Made by a program: the position numbers and the translations under genes. Below the pieces are notes generated by a model that was not told the DNA's origin, ran no database searches, and saw only the letters and a program-made list of their open reading frames with translations. From an uncultured Lachnospiraceae bacterium (GTDB taxonomy: Bacteria; Bacillota; Clostridia; Lachnospirales; Lachnospiraceae), in assembly GCA_900316625.1 (NCBI GenBank), contig ONDO01000017.1, forward strand, positions 1 to 60,398: a DNA stretch of 60,398 nucleotides, given 5' to 3'. Positions 47,260 through 55,575 of the stretch are shown here, in pieces. Within the stretch, counting starts at the first letter, position 1. Each line of letters starts with the position of its first letter.

Positions 47260-48191
47260 CCACATTTATGCAGATCCGTGATCAGTTGCGCAGTTACGCG
47301 GCCCATCACGAAGTAATGCTGCAGAGAATCTGGCATTTGTGCCTGACTTTGGTTTCTCTGTGGTGTCTTGCAACCGCGTTCCCGGTAGAGGGTGCTCTGC
47401 AGAGCCCGTTGCTTGTTATCGTTTTCTCTGTTTTTGGAATGTTTCTTCCGATCAGTGGCTGTGCGCTTGTGATTCTCTTCTTTGGATTACTGCATCTAGC
47501 CCTGATCTCCACGGTTCCGACCCTGATCGTAGTGGCCTTCTTTATCCTTGGCTACCTGATCTGTGTCTATTACCAGGCGGAGACCAAGTATCATCTTATT
47601 CTCCTTCCTGTCACCTACCAGTTGGGAATTCCTTTCGCATCTCCCCTGGTATCCGGACTCCTTGGAAGCATGAATGATGTTGCGGGCATCGTTGTCGGTG
47701 GATTTATCGCCTTCTATCTCAAGGTGATTCATGATAACATTGCAATCCTTACCGATTCGTCTTCGAAGACCACGGCACTCGCACTTCTTATGAGCCAGAT
47801 GCTTCAGAATCGTATGTTTTATTTCTTTATCATCTCCCTGGTGGCTATGTTCCTTGTAGTCTACCTGGTACGTACGAGAAATATCCGTTTCTCCTGGTTC
47901 TTCGCTGTATTCTTCGGCACTGCAGCCGAGTTCGCCATCATGCTGGCAGGGTATCTCTTCACGGGTAACCGTTCCGGAATTCCGGCGCTTCTGCTTGGAA
48001 ACCTGGTTACGCTGCTCCTTGGAATCCTCATGACCTATTTCCTGATGGACCTCGACTACAACCGTGTAGAGAAGGTACAGTTTGAAGATGATGACTATTA
48101 TTACTATGTAACAGCTGTTCCTAAGATCAAGTTATCGAAGGAAGAGAAGACAGTTAAGAAGATAACTCACGGAAGAAGAGGAAGGAAGTGA
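47256..48191 (+). CDS. Polytopic membrane protein of unknown function
   Basis: 311 residues with about eight hydrophobic segments through residue 265, then a cytoplasmic tail with an unusual acidic-aromatic patch (QFEDDDYYYYVTAVPKIKLS) and a basic end (KKITHGRRGRK). It starts at an ATGA overlap and ends six bases before cdaA, so it is co-expressed with the cyclic-di-AMP module. I cannot assign a function; it may tie envelope status to c-di-AMP synthesis. Confidence 0.72.
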   Translation: MTTFMQIRDQLRSYAAHHEVMLQRIWHLCLTLVSLWCLATAFPVEGALQSPLLVIVFSVFGMFLPISGCALVILFFGLLHLALISTVPTLIVVAFFILGYLICVYYQAETKYHLILLPVTYQLGIPFASPLVSGLLGSMNDVAGIVVGGFIAFYLKVIHDNIAILTDSSSKTTALALLMSQMLQNRMFYFFIISLVAMFLVVYLVRTRNIRFSWFFAVFFGTAAEFAIMLAGYLFTGNRSGIPALLLGNLVTLLLGILMTYFLMDLDYNRVEKVQFEDDDYYYYVTAVPKIKLSKEEKTVKKITHGRRGRK

Positions 48192-48197
48192 TTCCCT

Positions 48198-49073
48198 TTG
48201 TCGGATCTGTTTAGTAATATATCCGCTTTCCTAAATGATTATTTCGGGGCAAGTCTTCCGAATGTTCATGTAACTGATGTGATCGAGATTCTGATCATCG
48301 CTTTCTTCATCTATCAGTTCTTAAAGTGGATCAAAAACACCAGAGCCTGGGTACTGTTCAAGGGTATCGCTGTCATTGCGGTATTCTTCATTATCGCGGC
48401 TCTGTTTCGCATGTCTACGATCCTATGGCTCGGATCCAAACTCCTGAATGCAGGTATTATCGCTCTGATCGTCGTCTTCCAGCCGGAACTGAGAAGAGCA
48501 CTCGAGAGACTGGGAAGACAGAACTTCTTCCACGTACTCTTCTCCTTGGGCTTCGGCCGCGGAGCAGTGCAGCGCTTCGATGATCACACCAAGAATGATC
48601 TGGTAAAAGCTGCATACGAAATGGGTGCTGTTAAGACAGGAGCCCTGATTGTCATCGAGCGGGATGTCCAGTTAGAAGAATATGTGAGAACCGGAATCAA
48701 TGTGGATGCAATCCTGACAAGACAGCTCCTCATTAACATCTTCGAGAAAAATACCCCCCTGCATGATGGTGCAGTGATCGTAAGAGGTGACAGAGTTGTC
48801 TCCGCAACCTGCTATCTTCCTCTTACCGATTCGAACAGCATCTCAAAGGATCTGGGAACCAGACACAGAGCAGCAATTGGCATCTCTGAAGTATCGGATG
48901 CGCTTACCATTGTTGTATCGGAGGAAACGGGTAAGATCTCCGTAACCATGGAAGGTGAATTGAGAAGAGATCTCAGTCCGGATGAACTCCTGGAGGCTCT
49001 GACACAGATTCAGTATGCAAAGGGCAGTGAAGACGCTGAAGAAGAGAAGAAGCAGGAAGGAGAGCAGTCATGA
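48198..49073 (+). CDS. cdaA: Diadenylate cyclase CdaA
   Basis: 291 residues. Three N-terminal membrane helices (residues about 25-100) precede the DAC domain, with the catalytic DGAVIVRG near residue 191 and GTRHRAAIG near 220. It makes cyclic di-AMP from two ATP, controlling potassium and wall homeostasis. TTG start, GGAAGG about 11 bases upstream. It overlaps cdaR by four bases; the cdaA-cdaR-glmM order is conserved in Firmicutes. Confidence 0.96.
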   Translation: MSDLFSNISAFLNDYFGASLPNVHVTDVIEILIIAFFIYQFLKWIKNTRAWVLFKGIAVIAVFFIIAALFRMSTILWLGSKLLNAGIIALIVVFQPELRRALERLGRQNFFHVLFSLGFGRGAVQRFDDHTKNDLVKAAYEMGAVKTGALIVIERDVQLEEYVRTGINVDAILTRQLLINIFEKNTPLHDGAVIVRGDRVVSATCYLPLTDSNSISKDLGTRHRAAIGISEVSDALTIVVSEETGKISVTMEGELRRDLSPDELLEALTQIQYAKGSEDAEEEKKQEGEQS

Positions 49074-50383
49074 AGACGAAGATCAAAGACACCCTCCTGA
49101 GCAACCTGGGACTGAAACTTCTCTCCCTCGTCATTGCAGCAGTTCTCTGGTTCGTTGTGGTCAACGTCGAGAATCCGGAGACCAGAAAGAATTTTACCGT
49201 GAATGTAACTTTCACCAATGAGGCATCACTTGCAGAGCAGAACCTCTACTACAAGGTGAATGGTACCGGAACGGTTAAGGTGACGCTCAGCGGAAAGCGC
49301 TCCATCATTGAGAAACTGAGCACCTCAGATATCAGCGCAGTCGCGGATCTGAGTCGTCGCGAGGAAGGCAAGGTGCCGGTGGATATCAGTCTGAATCGAT
49401 ATTCCGGTCAGGTAACACCCTCTTCCAAGCAGTTATACATCGCGATTGAGGTAGGAGATATGGCAACCAATCGCTTCAATGTGACCGGACAGACAACCGG
49501 GACACCGTCTAGTGGCCACGTTCTGAATTCTGTCTCCGTATCACCGAATGTGATTACAGTGGAAGGACCCGGAGAGATCGTATCTACCATCGATCTGGTT
49601 ACTGCAACCTGTAATATCGATGGTGCAAGTGACGATATCACTGAGGCGGTTGTTCCTAAGTTCTATGATGAAAATGGAAAGCAGGTCGACACCTCCGAAC
49701 TCACCATCAATGTCACCACCGTAGAAGTGACGGCAGACATCCAGGGTGCAAAATCGGTTGATGTCAATGCATCGGCTTCCGGCAGTCTTCCGGAAGGTTT
49801 GGAATTATCCGGTATTAGTGTGGATCCTTCCAATGTGATGATTAAGGGTGAGCCTGCAACACTGAATGAGATCTCCTCCATTGAGATTCCGGATAGTGTT
49901 ATTGATCTGTCAACCATTACCGGAGAGTGGACGACGACGGTAGATCTGTCCACCTATCTGCCGGAAGGTGTGAGCTTGGTGGATTCTTCTAAGGCACAGG
50001 CAACACTTACGGTGAGACTGGCTGGAGAAAATTCCGTTACGGTACAGCTGCCAACCAGCAATCTAACGGTAAGGAATCTGGCGGATGGTTATAGTTCTGC
50101 TTTTGAAGCCTTAGAAGTTCCCCTTACTGTCTCTGGCAGTCCGGATCTGATCAAGAGTCTCTCGGTCGAGAATATTACGGGTTATGTAGATGCGACCGGC
50201 TTAAAGGATGGCTCTAGCAAGTTAAATGTTGTTGTCAGTCTGCCGGAAGGACTTACGGCGTCGCCTCTTACCACCAACCTGACCATCACCAAGGATGCGG
50301 TGAAGAAAGAGGAAACAGAGAAAACGACAAGCAGCGAGAAAGAGACGGCAGAAACGACTGCAAAGACAGAAAAGACAAAGTAG
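49070..50383 (+). CDS. cdaR: CdaA regulator CdaR (YbbR domains), apparently shortened by a TAG
   Basis: 437 residues. An N-terminal membrane anchor (LGLKLLSLVIAAVLWFVVVN) is followed by four YbbR-like extracellular repeats (for example RKNFTVNVTFTNEASL, NRFNVTGQTTGTPSSG) and a Lys/Glu/Thr tail. The frame ends at TAG 50381-50383, but the same frame continues for 23 codons of the same composition (ESSSDSENTEKETGTKSESQ...) to TAA 50453-50455. The longer frame is probably ancestral. CdaR binds and modulates CdaA from outside. Confidence 0.9.
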   Translation: MKTKIKDTLLSNLGLKLLSLVIAAVLWFVVVNVENPETRKNFTVNVTFTNEASLAEQNLYYKVNGTGTVKVTLSGKRSIIEKLSTSDISAVADLSRREEGKVPVDISLNRYSGQVTPSSKQLYIAIEVGDMATNRFNVTGQTTGTPSSGHVLNSVSVSPNVITVEGPGEIVSTIDLVTATCNIDGASDDITEAVVPKFYDENGKQVDTSELTINVTTVEVTADIQGAKSVDVNASASGSLPEGLELSGISVDPSNVMIKGEPATLNEISSIEIPDSVIDLSTITGEWTTTVDLSTYLPEGVSLVDSSKAQATLTVRLAGENSVTVQLPTSNLTVRNLADGYSSAFEALEVPLTVSGSPDLIKSLSVENITGYVDATGLKDGSSKLNVVVSLPEGLTASPLTTNLTITKDAVKKEETEKTTSSEKETAETTAKTEKTK

Positions 50384-50455
50384 GAGAGCAGTTCAGATAG
50401 TGAGAATACGGAGAAGGAGACCGGGACAAAATCGGAATCACAGAGCCGCAAATAA
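50384..50455 (+). other. In-frame continuation of cdaR beyond TAG
   Basis: After TAG, 23 sense codons rich in Glu, Ser, Thr and Lys run to TAA 50453-50455, matching the preceding tail in frame and bias. It could be a recent nonsense change or a readthrough extension. Separate from it, 50493-50515 holds a short tandem unit (AGCAGGATAGT twice) just before glmM. Confidence 0.6.
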
Positions 50456-50535
50456 AGTTAAACTTGTAGCTTAAACCGCATGGTAGAATCGTAGCAGGAT
50501 AGTAGCAGGATAGTAGTAAAATAGGAGAAATTTAC

Positions 50536-51888
50536 ATGTCCAGGATGTTTGGAACAGATGGTGTACGTGGTGTTGCAGGAACAGAGCTTTCCATTGATCT
50601 TGCAACCAAGCTTGGTCAGGCAGGAGCTTATGTTCTTACCGAGGGAAGGGGAGATAAGAAACCGACAATCCTTGTTGGATGTGATACACGTATCTCCGGT
50701 GGAATGCTTGCCAATGCCTTGATTGCAGGTATCTGCTCTGTAGGTGCAGATGCTGTCTATGCTGGTGTTATGCCGACACCGGCAGTTGCATACCTTACCA
50801 GAAAGCATGGATTTGATGCAGGTGTTGTGATCTCTGCATCACATAATCCTATGGAATTCAATGGTATCAAGTTCTTCAACCGCGATGGATACAAGCTTCC
50901 GGACTCCATGGAAGATGAGATTCAAAGACAGATTGAGAGTGGTATGGCTGATATCGAGTCCCCTACCGGAGAAAAGATCGGTCATGTAAAGTATGCTTTC
51001 GACATGGATCGCGAATATGTCGATTTCGAGAAGGAGAATGTTCCTATCGATCTCTCTGGAATGAAGATTGTTGTGGACTGTGCAGAGGGAGCATCCTATA
51101 AGACCAATACACAGGTTCTGAAAGAATTAGGAGCAGATCTGGTAGCAATCCATACACATCCGACGGGAACCAATATCAATGACCATTGTGGTTCTACCCA
51201 TATGGAACAGCTCGCTCAGCGTGTTTGTGATGAGAAGGCTGACATCGGTATCGCATTCGATGGTGATGCGGATAGAATGCTCGCCGTCGATGAGAATGGT
51301 AATATGGTTGATGGCGACCAGATCATGGCGATCTGTGCGAACTTCATGAAGAAGCAGGGAACACTGAAGAAAAATACGGTTGTTGTAACCGTTATGTCCA
51401 ACCTCGGCTTTACTCTTATGGGTGAGCGCGAAGGACTTCATATCGCAACCACGCAGGTCGGAGATCGTTATGTTCTCGAGCGTATGAAGGCAGAAGGATA
51501 CAATATCGGCGGTGAGCAGTCCGGTCATATTATCTTCCTTGACAGCAATACAACCGGTGATGGAATGCTCTCTGCACTCCGCCTCTTGGAAGTTATGGTA
51601 ACGGAGAAGAAGCCTCTGTCCGAACTGGCATCAGTAATGGAAGTGCTTCCTCAGGCACTTGTAAATGCACATGTTCCGAATGACAGAAAAACGAGTTATA
51701 ATGATTATTCAGAGATTCGCGAGGGTATCCGTAAATTAGAGGATAAGTTCGCAGGCCAGGGAAGAATCCTGATCCGTCCTTCCGGAACAGAACCCCTGGT
51801 TCGTGTAATGATCGAAGGCAAGAACCAGAATGAAATCGATCGTGATGCGCATGAACTCGCAAGTCTGATCGAAAAGGTAATGAACTAG
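50536..51888 (+). CDS. glmM: Phosphoglucosamine mutase
   Basis: 450 residues. It interconverts glucosamine-6-P and glucosamine-1-P for UDP-GlcNAc synthesis. The catalytic serine loop is VVISASHNPMEFNGIKFF near residue 100, the metal loop is AFDGDADRMLAVD near 242, and the phosphate-binding RPSGTEPLVRVM is near 415. RBS AGGAGAAATTTAC. It follows cdaR; GlmM is known to restrain CdaA activity in Firmicutes. Confidence 0.97.
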   Translation: MSRMFGTDGVRGVAGTELSIDLATKLGQAGAYVLTEGRGDKKPTILVGCDTRISGGMLANALIAGICSVGADAVYAGVMPTPAVAYLTRKHGFDAGVVISASHNPMEFNGIKFFNRDGYKLPDSMEDEIQRQIESGMADIESPTGEKIGHVKYAFDMDREYVDFEKENVPIDLSGMKIVVDCAEGASYKTNTQVLKELGADLVAIHTHPTGTNINDHCGSTHMEQLAQRVCDEKADIGIAFDGDADRMLAVDENGNMVDGDQIMAICANFMKKQGTLKKNTVVVTVMSNLGFTLMGEREGLHIATTQVGDRYVLERMKAEGYNIGGEQSGHIIFLDSNTTGDGMLSALRLLEVMVTEKKPLSELASVMEVLPQALVNAHVPNDRKTSYNDYSEIREGIRKLEDKFAGQGRILIRPSGTEPLVRVMIEGKNQNEIDRDAHELASLIEKVMN

Positions 51889-51933
51889 TCCCTGGATAGA
51901 GAATCATCTAAGACGATAAACGGAGGCAATTTA

Positions 51934-52209
51934 GTGCAGAGCAAAAAGGTTACTGTAATGAACCCGACGGGTCTCCATCTGAGACCGGCAGGAGTTCTCT
52001 GCGACACGGCCGTGAGATTCCATTCTCATGTCGCCTTCCGCTACGGGGAAGAATGGCGTGGGGAAGCAAATGCAAAATCCGTGCTGTCGATACTCGGCGC
52101 ATGTGTGAAGTCCGGAGACACGATTGAGATCGTGACTGAGGGCGAAGATGAAGTGGAGGCACTTGAGAGTGTCGTAAGACTCTTCGAAAATGGATTTGGT
52201 GAGGCGTAA
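51934..52209 (+). CDS. HPr-family phosphocarrier protein
   Basis: 91 residues. GTG start after GGAGGCAATTTA. The active histidine is exactly residue 15 in PTGLHLRPAG (Leu in place of the usual Ala after it). A serine equivalent to the regulatory Ser46 is in NAKSVLSILGACVKSG, shifted to 49 by a three-residue insertion. It carries phosphate from enzyme I to PTS permeases and may serve catabolite control. No enzyme I gene is adjacent; it precedes leuA by 58 bases. Confidence 0.88.
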   Translation: MQSKKVTVMNPTGLHLRPAGVLCDTAVRFHSHVAFRYGEEWRGEANAKSVLSILGACVKSGDTIEIVTEGEDEVEALESVVRLFENGFGEA

Positions 52210-52267
52210 GCCAGGAACCACAGGAATTTAGGAAATGGAAAAGAAAAAAGAAGAAAGGCAGGAGACT

Positions 52268-53947
52268 ATGAATTTTCAGAAGTACCAGAAAAATCCGGTC
52301 GTAAACTATCCTGAGCGAGAGTGGCCGAACAAAGAAATCGAACATGCACCCATTTGGGTTTCTGTAGATCTTAGAGATGGTAATCAGGCTCTTGTGGAAC
52401 CGATGAACGTCAATGAGAAGATGGAGATGTTTGAGCTCCTCTTAAAGCTTGGATTTAAGGAAATCGAGATTGGTTTCCCGGCAGCATCTCAGATTGAGTT
52501 TGACTTCTTACGCAAACTGGTTCGTGAGAATAAGATTCCGGATGACGTCAAAGTACAGGTCCTGACCCAGTGCCGTAAGGAACTGATCGATCGTACTTTT
52601 GAGGCGGTAGAGGGTATTAAGAACGTTGTCATTCATATCTATAACTCAACATCCGTTCTTCAGAGAGATGTTGTTTTCCACAAGGAAAAGGACGAAATCA
52701 CCCAGATCGCTATCGAGGGTGTTCGTATGGTCAAGGATCATCTGAATTCCTTTGATGGCAATGTCTGGTTAGAGTACTCTCCGGAGAGCTTCTCCGGTAC
52801 GGAGCCGGAATATGCTGCAGAGATCTGCAACGCAGTAATCAAGGAATGGAATCACGCAACTCCCTATCCTGTGATCATCAATCTGCCGAATACCGTTGAG
52901 ATGAATACACCTAATGTGTATGCCGACCAGGTAGAGTGGGTTTCCAAGCATCTTATTGATCGCGACAATGTCCTTGTATCCATCCATCCTCACAATGACA
53001 GAGGTACCGGAACAGCAGCAACAGAACTTGCTCTTCTTGCAGGCGCAGATCGTGTCGAAGGAACCTTGCTTGGCAATGGTGAGCGAACCGGAAATGTCGA
53101 CATTCTGAATGTTGCATATAATATGTTTTCTCAGGGAATCGATCCGAAACTGGATATTGATAATATTCAGGAAATCATTGATGTCTATGAGCGTTGCACC
53201 AAGATGCCCATCGATGCACGTCATCCTTATGCCGGTAAACTGGTCTTTACCGCATTCTCCGGATCCCATCAGGATGCCATCAATAAGGGTATGCATGCAA
53301 TGAAGGAGAGAGATTCGAAGATCTGGGCAGTGCCCTATCTTCCGATCGATGCAGCAGATATCGGACGTGAATATGAGCCTGTCGTTCGTATTAACTCCCA
53401 GTCCGGCAAGGGTGGCGTTGCCTTTGTTATGGATACGGTTTATGGTTACAAGCTTCCCAAGAAGATGCAGAGAGAATTCGCTGATGTGATTCAGCTGATC
53501 TCTGAGCAGGAAGGTGGAGAAGTAAAGCCTGAGAGAATCATGAAGGCATTCAAGGAACAGTATCTGGATCGCAAGGATCCCTTCGAACTGCTTCATGTCG
53601 ATATCGACGATAATACCGGATCCGATGATACACATGTATGTATCAATTACAAATATAATGGAGAAGAGATCTGCTCTGAGGCGGACGGTAATGGCCCTAT
53701 CGATGCAGTCAAGCTCGCAATTCATCAGACTGTCCCCGGGGTGGAGTTTACCGTACAGGATTATTTCGAACATTCCCTTGGAGTCGGCTCCCATGCGAAG
53801 GCTGCAGCTTATATTGAGCTGGAAGACAGCCGCAATGGCAATATCATCTTTGGTGTCGGTGTAAGTTCGAATATTACCCGTGCATCCATTCGTGCCGTCT
53901 TCTCCGCGTTGAACAGAATGGCAGATAAGTCCAAAGAATACGTATGA
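52268..53947 (+). CDS. leuA: 2-isopropylmalate synthase (long form)
   Basis: 559 residues. It condenses acetyl-CoA with 2-ketoisovalerate, the first step of leucine synthesis. The HMGL-like barrel has SVDLRDGNQALVEPMNVNEK and HPHNDRGTGTAATELALLAG, then the leucine-sensing dimer domain at the C-terminus (LGVGSHAKAAAYIELE). It is the yeast/actinobacterial-type length class. ATG 52268 follows GGCAGGAGACT. No T-box or leader peptide is seen in the 58-base gap. It overlaps the next gene by four bases. Confidence 0.94.
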   Translation: MNFQKYQKNPVVNYPEREWPNKEIEHAPIWVSVDLRDGNQALVEPMNVNEKMEMFELLLKLGFKEIEIGFPAASQIEFDFLRKLVRENKIPDDVKVQVLTQCRKELIDRTFEAVEGIKNVVIHIYNSTSVLQRDVVFHKEKDEITQIAIEGVRMVKDHLNSFDGNVWLEYSPESFSGTEPEYAAEICNAVIKEWNHATPYPVIINLPNTVEMNTPNVYADQVEWVSKHLIDRDNVLVSIHPHNDRGTGTAATELALLAGADRVEGTLLGNGERTGNVDILNVAYNMFSQGIDPKLDIDNIQEIIDVYERCTKMPIDARHPYAGKLVFTAFSGSHQDAINKGMHAMKERDSKIWAVPYLPIDAADIGREYEPVVRINSQSGKGGVAFVMDTVYGYKLPKKMQREFADVIQLISEQEGGEVKPERIMKAFKEQYLDRKDPFELLHVDIDDNTGSDDTHVCINYKYNGEEICSEADGNGPIDAVKLAIHQTVPGVEFTVQDYFEHSLGVGSHAKAAAYIELEDSRNGNIIFGVGVSSNITRASIRAVFSALNRMADKSKEYV

Positions 53948-55437
53948 ATGAAGTAAGATTTAGTGTCCTTGTCTATCTGAAAAATCCAGATCCCGATAAG
54001 TACAGAGAGATGCTCCTGTCGCTTGCAGAGGAGGGGTACAGCAACTTTGAGCTGTACCTCCTGCAGGCGTCCGGGGCATCTTCTCGTGAAAAGAATAATG
54101 ATAGCCTGGAGAAGCAGGCAGCATATTCAGAGTATGCAAGAATGGCGGCAGAGATCTTCCCCAGGGAAGGGAAAGTGCATTTCAGACAGATTGGCCAGGA
54201 TGCTACGGCTGCCCGTGCCTATAATACCGGCATTCGCTTTGCGAGTGGAGATTATGTGATCTTCCTGGGCCAGGAAGATATGCTATCTCCAGACTATATG
54301 GAGGCAGTCGAGAAAGAAGTCATTCAGACACTGGTCGAAGGAGAAGCAGGAACCCTGGATTTTGACGACCTGAGAAGGGCGGCTTCCGGCAATAAGCTCA
54401 GACAGTGGAAGGAGACAGCACCAGACCTCATCTACACAGATCATGATGAGCTGGTACAGGGGACCCGTATGAATCCTCATTTTAAGGGAGGCTTCAACCG
54501 GGAACTGCTCCTGCAGTCCGATTACATCGGATGCAGTCAGGTGATCTCCATGGGATTGTTAAGAAAGTTGGGCTTCTTCGATGAGAGTCTGGATGCCTGT
54601 GAGCTCTATGACTATATGCTCCGGATCGAAGGCCTTCTTCGAGAGGGGACCAAGCTTCGCATTGTTCGTATTCCCCATCTGCTCTATCACCAGAGAATCA
54701 AGGAAGTTCCGGAGTCGGTATTCAGAAGACTTCTGGCAGACCGCTATAATACCTATCTGAAGGTAGCGGAAGCCCATCGCAAAAAGTACGCCATCGAAGG
54801 GCAGTATAAAAGGGATGCGCAGTATCGCTTCTGGAGACTGGAGAGAAAAGGAAGAGACTACAGAGTTCATCGTGGGTCCTACATTTTCGTAAAGGACAGA
54901 GGAATAGAGGCCAGAGGAATGCGTGTATTGCCCAGGCTCTATGCTCATCTAAGGGAGCCCGATGTTGCTGTCGTTGCCCTGAAGATCACGAACCGGGAAG
55001 GCAGGGTGGACAACTGTGGCTTCATCTATGATGAAGAGGGCATCTCTTATCCGGCATGTGCGAAGATGCATCCGTCGGAAGAGGGCTATGCGGGGCGCCT
55101 TCTGATCTCCCAGGAGATATCCTGCGCAGATCCGGGCTGTTGTCTGATTGACGCTGCTGTCTATAAGAAGCTGAGAGGCTTCCGTAAGGACCTGGCAGAA
55201 CGGGACCGCATGCTGGACTTCTGCCTGCGCGCCAGAGCTGCCGGATACCGAATCATCTACGAGCCGCAGGCGACCGCGAGAAGGAAGGAACAGAGTCCGG
55301 AGTCTTCCCGCTATTCGCATGAGAAGATGATGAAAATGTATGGCCCCTCCGGAGAGAATACCCATATCCGCTTCGGTCAGGGCGATCCTTACTATAATCC
55401 CAATCTCCCTATGGGTGTCACAAATTATACTCTGTGA
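53944..55437 (+). CDS. GT2-like glycosyltransferase coupled to leuA
   Basis: 497 residues. GT-A-like N-terminus: VRFSVLVYLKNPDPDKYREM, AYNTGIRFASGDYVIFLGQE with an acidic QED in the DxD position, DLIYTDHDELVQGTRMNPHF, and LRKLGFFDESLDACELYDYM. These resemble rhamnan/O-antigen-type GT2 enzymes of large glycan loci. The C-terminal 200 residues contain a second GT2-like fragment (VAVVALKITNREGRVDNCGF; CCLIDAAVYKKLRGF). The ATGA overlap couples it to leuA, an unusual pairing. Confidence 0.78.
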   Translation: MNEVRFSVLVYLKNPDPDKYREMLLSLAEEGYSNFELYLLQASGASSREKNNDSLEKQAAYSEYARMAAEIFPREGKVHFRQIGQDATAARAYNTGIRFASGDYVIFLGQEDMLSPDYMEAVEKEVIQTLVEGEAGTLDFDDLRRAASGNKLRQWKETAPDLIYTDHDELVQGTRMNPHFKGGFNRELLLQSDYIGCSQVISMGLLRKLGFFDESLDACELYDYMLRIEGLLREGTKLRIVRIPHLLYHQRIKEVPESVFRRLLADRYNTYLKVAEAHRKKYAIEGQYKRDAQYRFWRLERKGRDYRVHRGSYIFVKDRGIEARGMRVLPRLYAHLREPDVAVVALKITNREGRVDNCGFIYDEEGISYPACAKMHPSEEGYAGRLLISQEISCADPGCCLIDAAVYKKLRGFRKDLAERDRMLDFCLRARAAGYRIIYEPQATARRKEQSPESSRYSHEKMMKMYGPSGENTHIRFGQGDPYYNPNLPMGVTNYTL

Positions 55438-55445
55438 TGACAATT

Positions 55446-55520
55446 TCACAGAAATGTCCACATTCCTTCACAAAATATATGGGTTTTGGTCACAATTTAG
55501 TCACAGCAGACACCTATACT
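55446..55520. promoter_or_regulatory. 11-bp-phased TCACA repeats and -10 of htrA
   Basis: TCACA units begin at 55446, 55468, 55490 and 55501, with a TCCACA at 55457: steps of 11 or 22 bases on one face of the helix. TATACT (55515-55520) is a likely -10 with no good -35, which the last two repeats overlap. On the minus strand they read TGTGAC-N5-TGTGAC. This is the format of OmpR-family activator sites (PhoP, WalR, CssR). Confidence 0.6.
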
Positions 55521-55575
55521 TCTCTTCAGAAATCAAGAAATGACAAGAAATCCTGATATGAAAGGAAGCGTACAT

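Noticed and set aside
50493-50515. Regulatory repeat before glmM (AGCAGGATAGT twice)
   Set aside because: Two short units in a short AT-rich gap with no dyad; slippage is the simplest explanation.
52210-52267. T-box or leucine leader peptide ahead of leuA
   Set aside because: The gap is only 58 bases with no specifier stem, T-box sequence or terminator.
55432-55451. CRP/FNR-like dyad CTGTGA-N8-TCACAG after the glycosyltransferase
   Set aside because: The spacer is eight instead of six bases, and its right arm is the first unit of the phased repeat array.
55489-55505. CtsR-type operator (GGTCAAA direct repeat) at htrA
   Set aside because: The units have four bases between heptads where CtsR needs three, and carry C where A is required; the 11-bp phased OmpR-type reading fits better.
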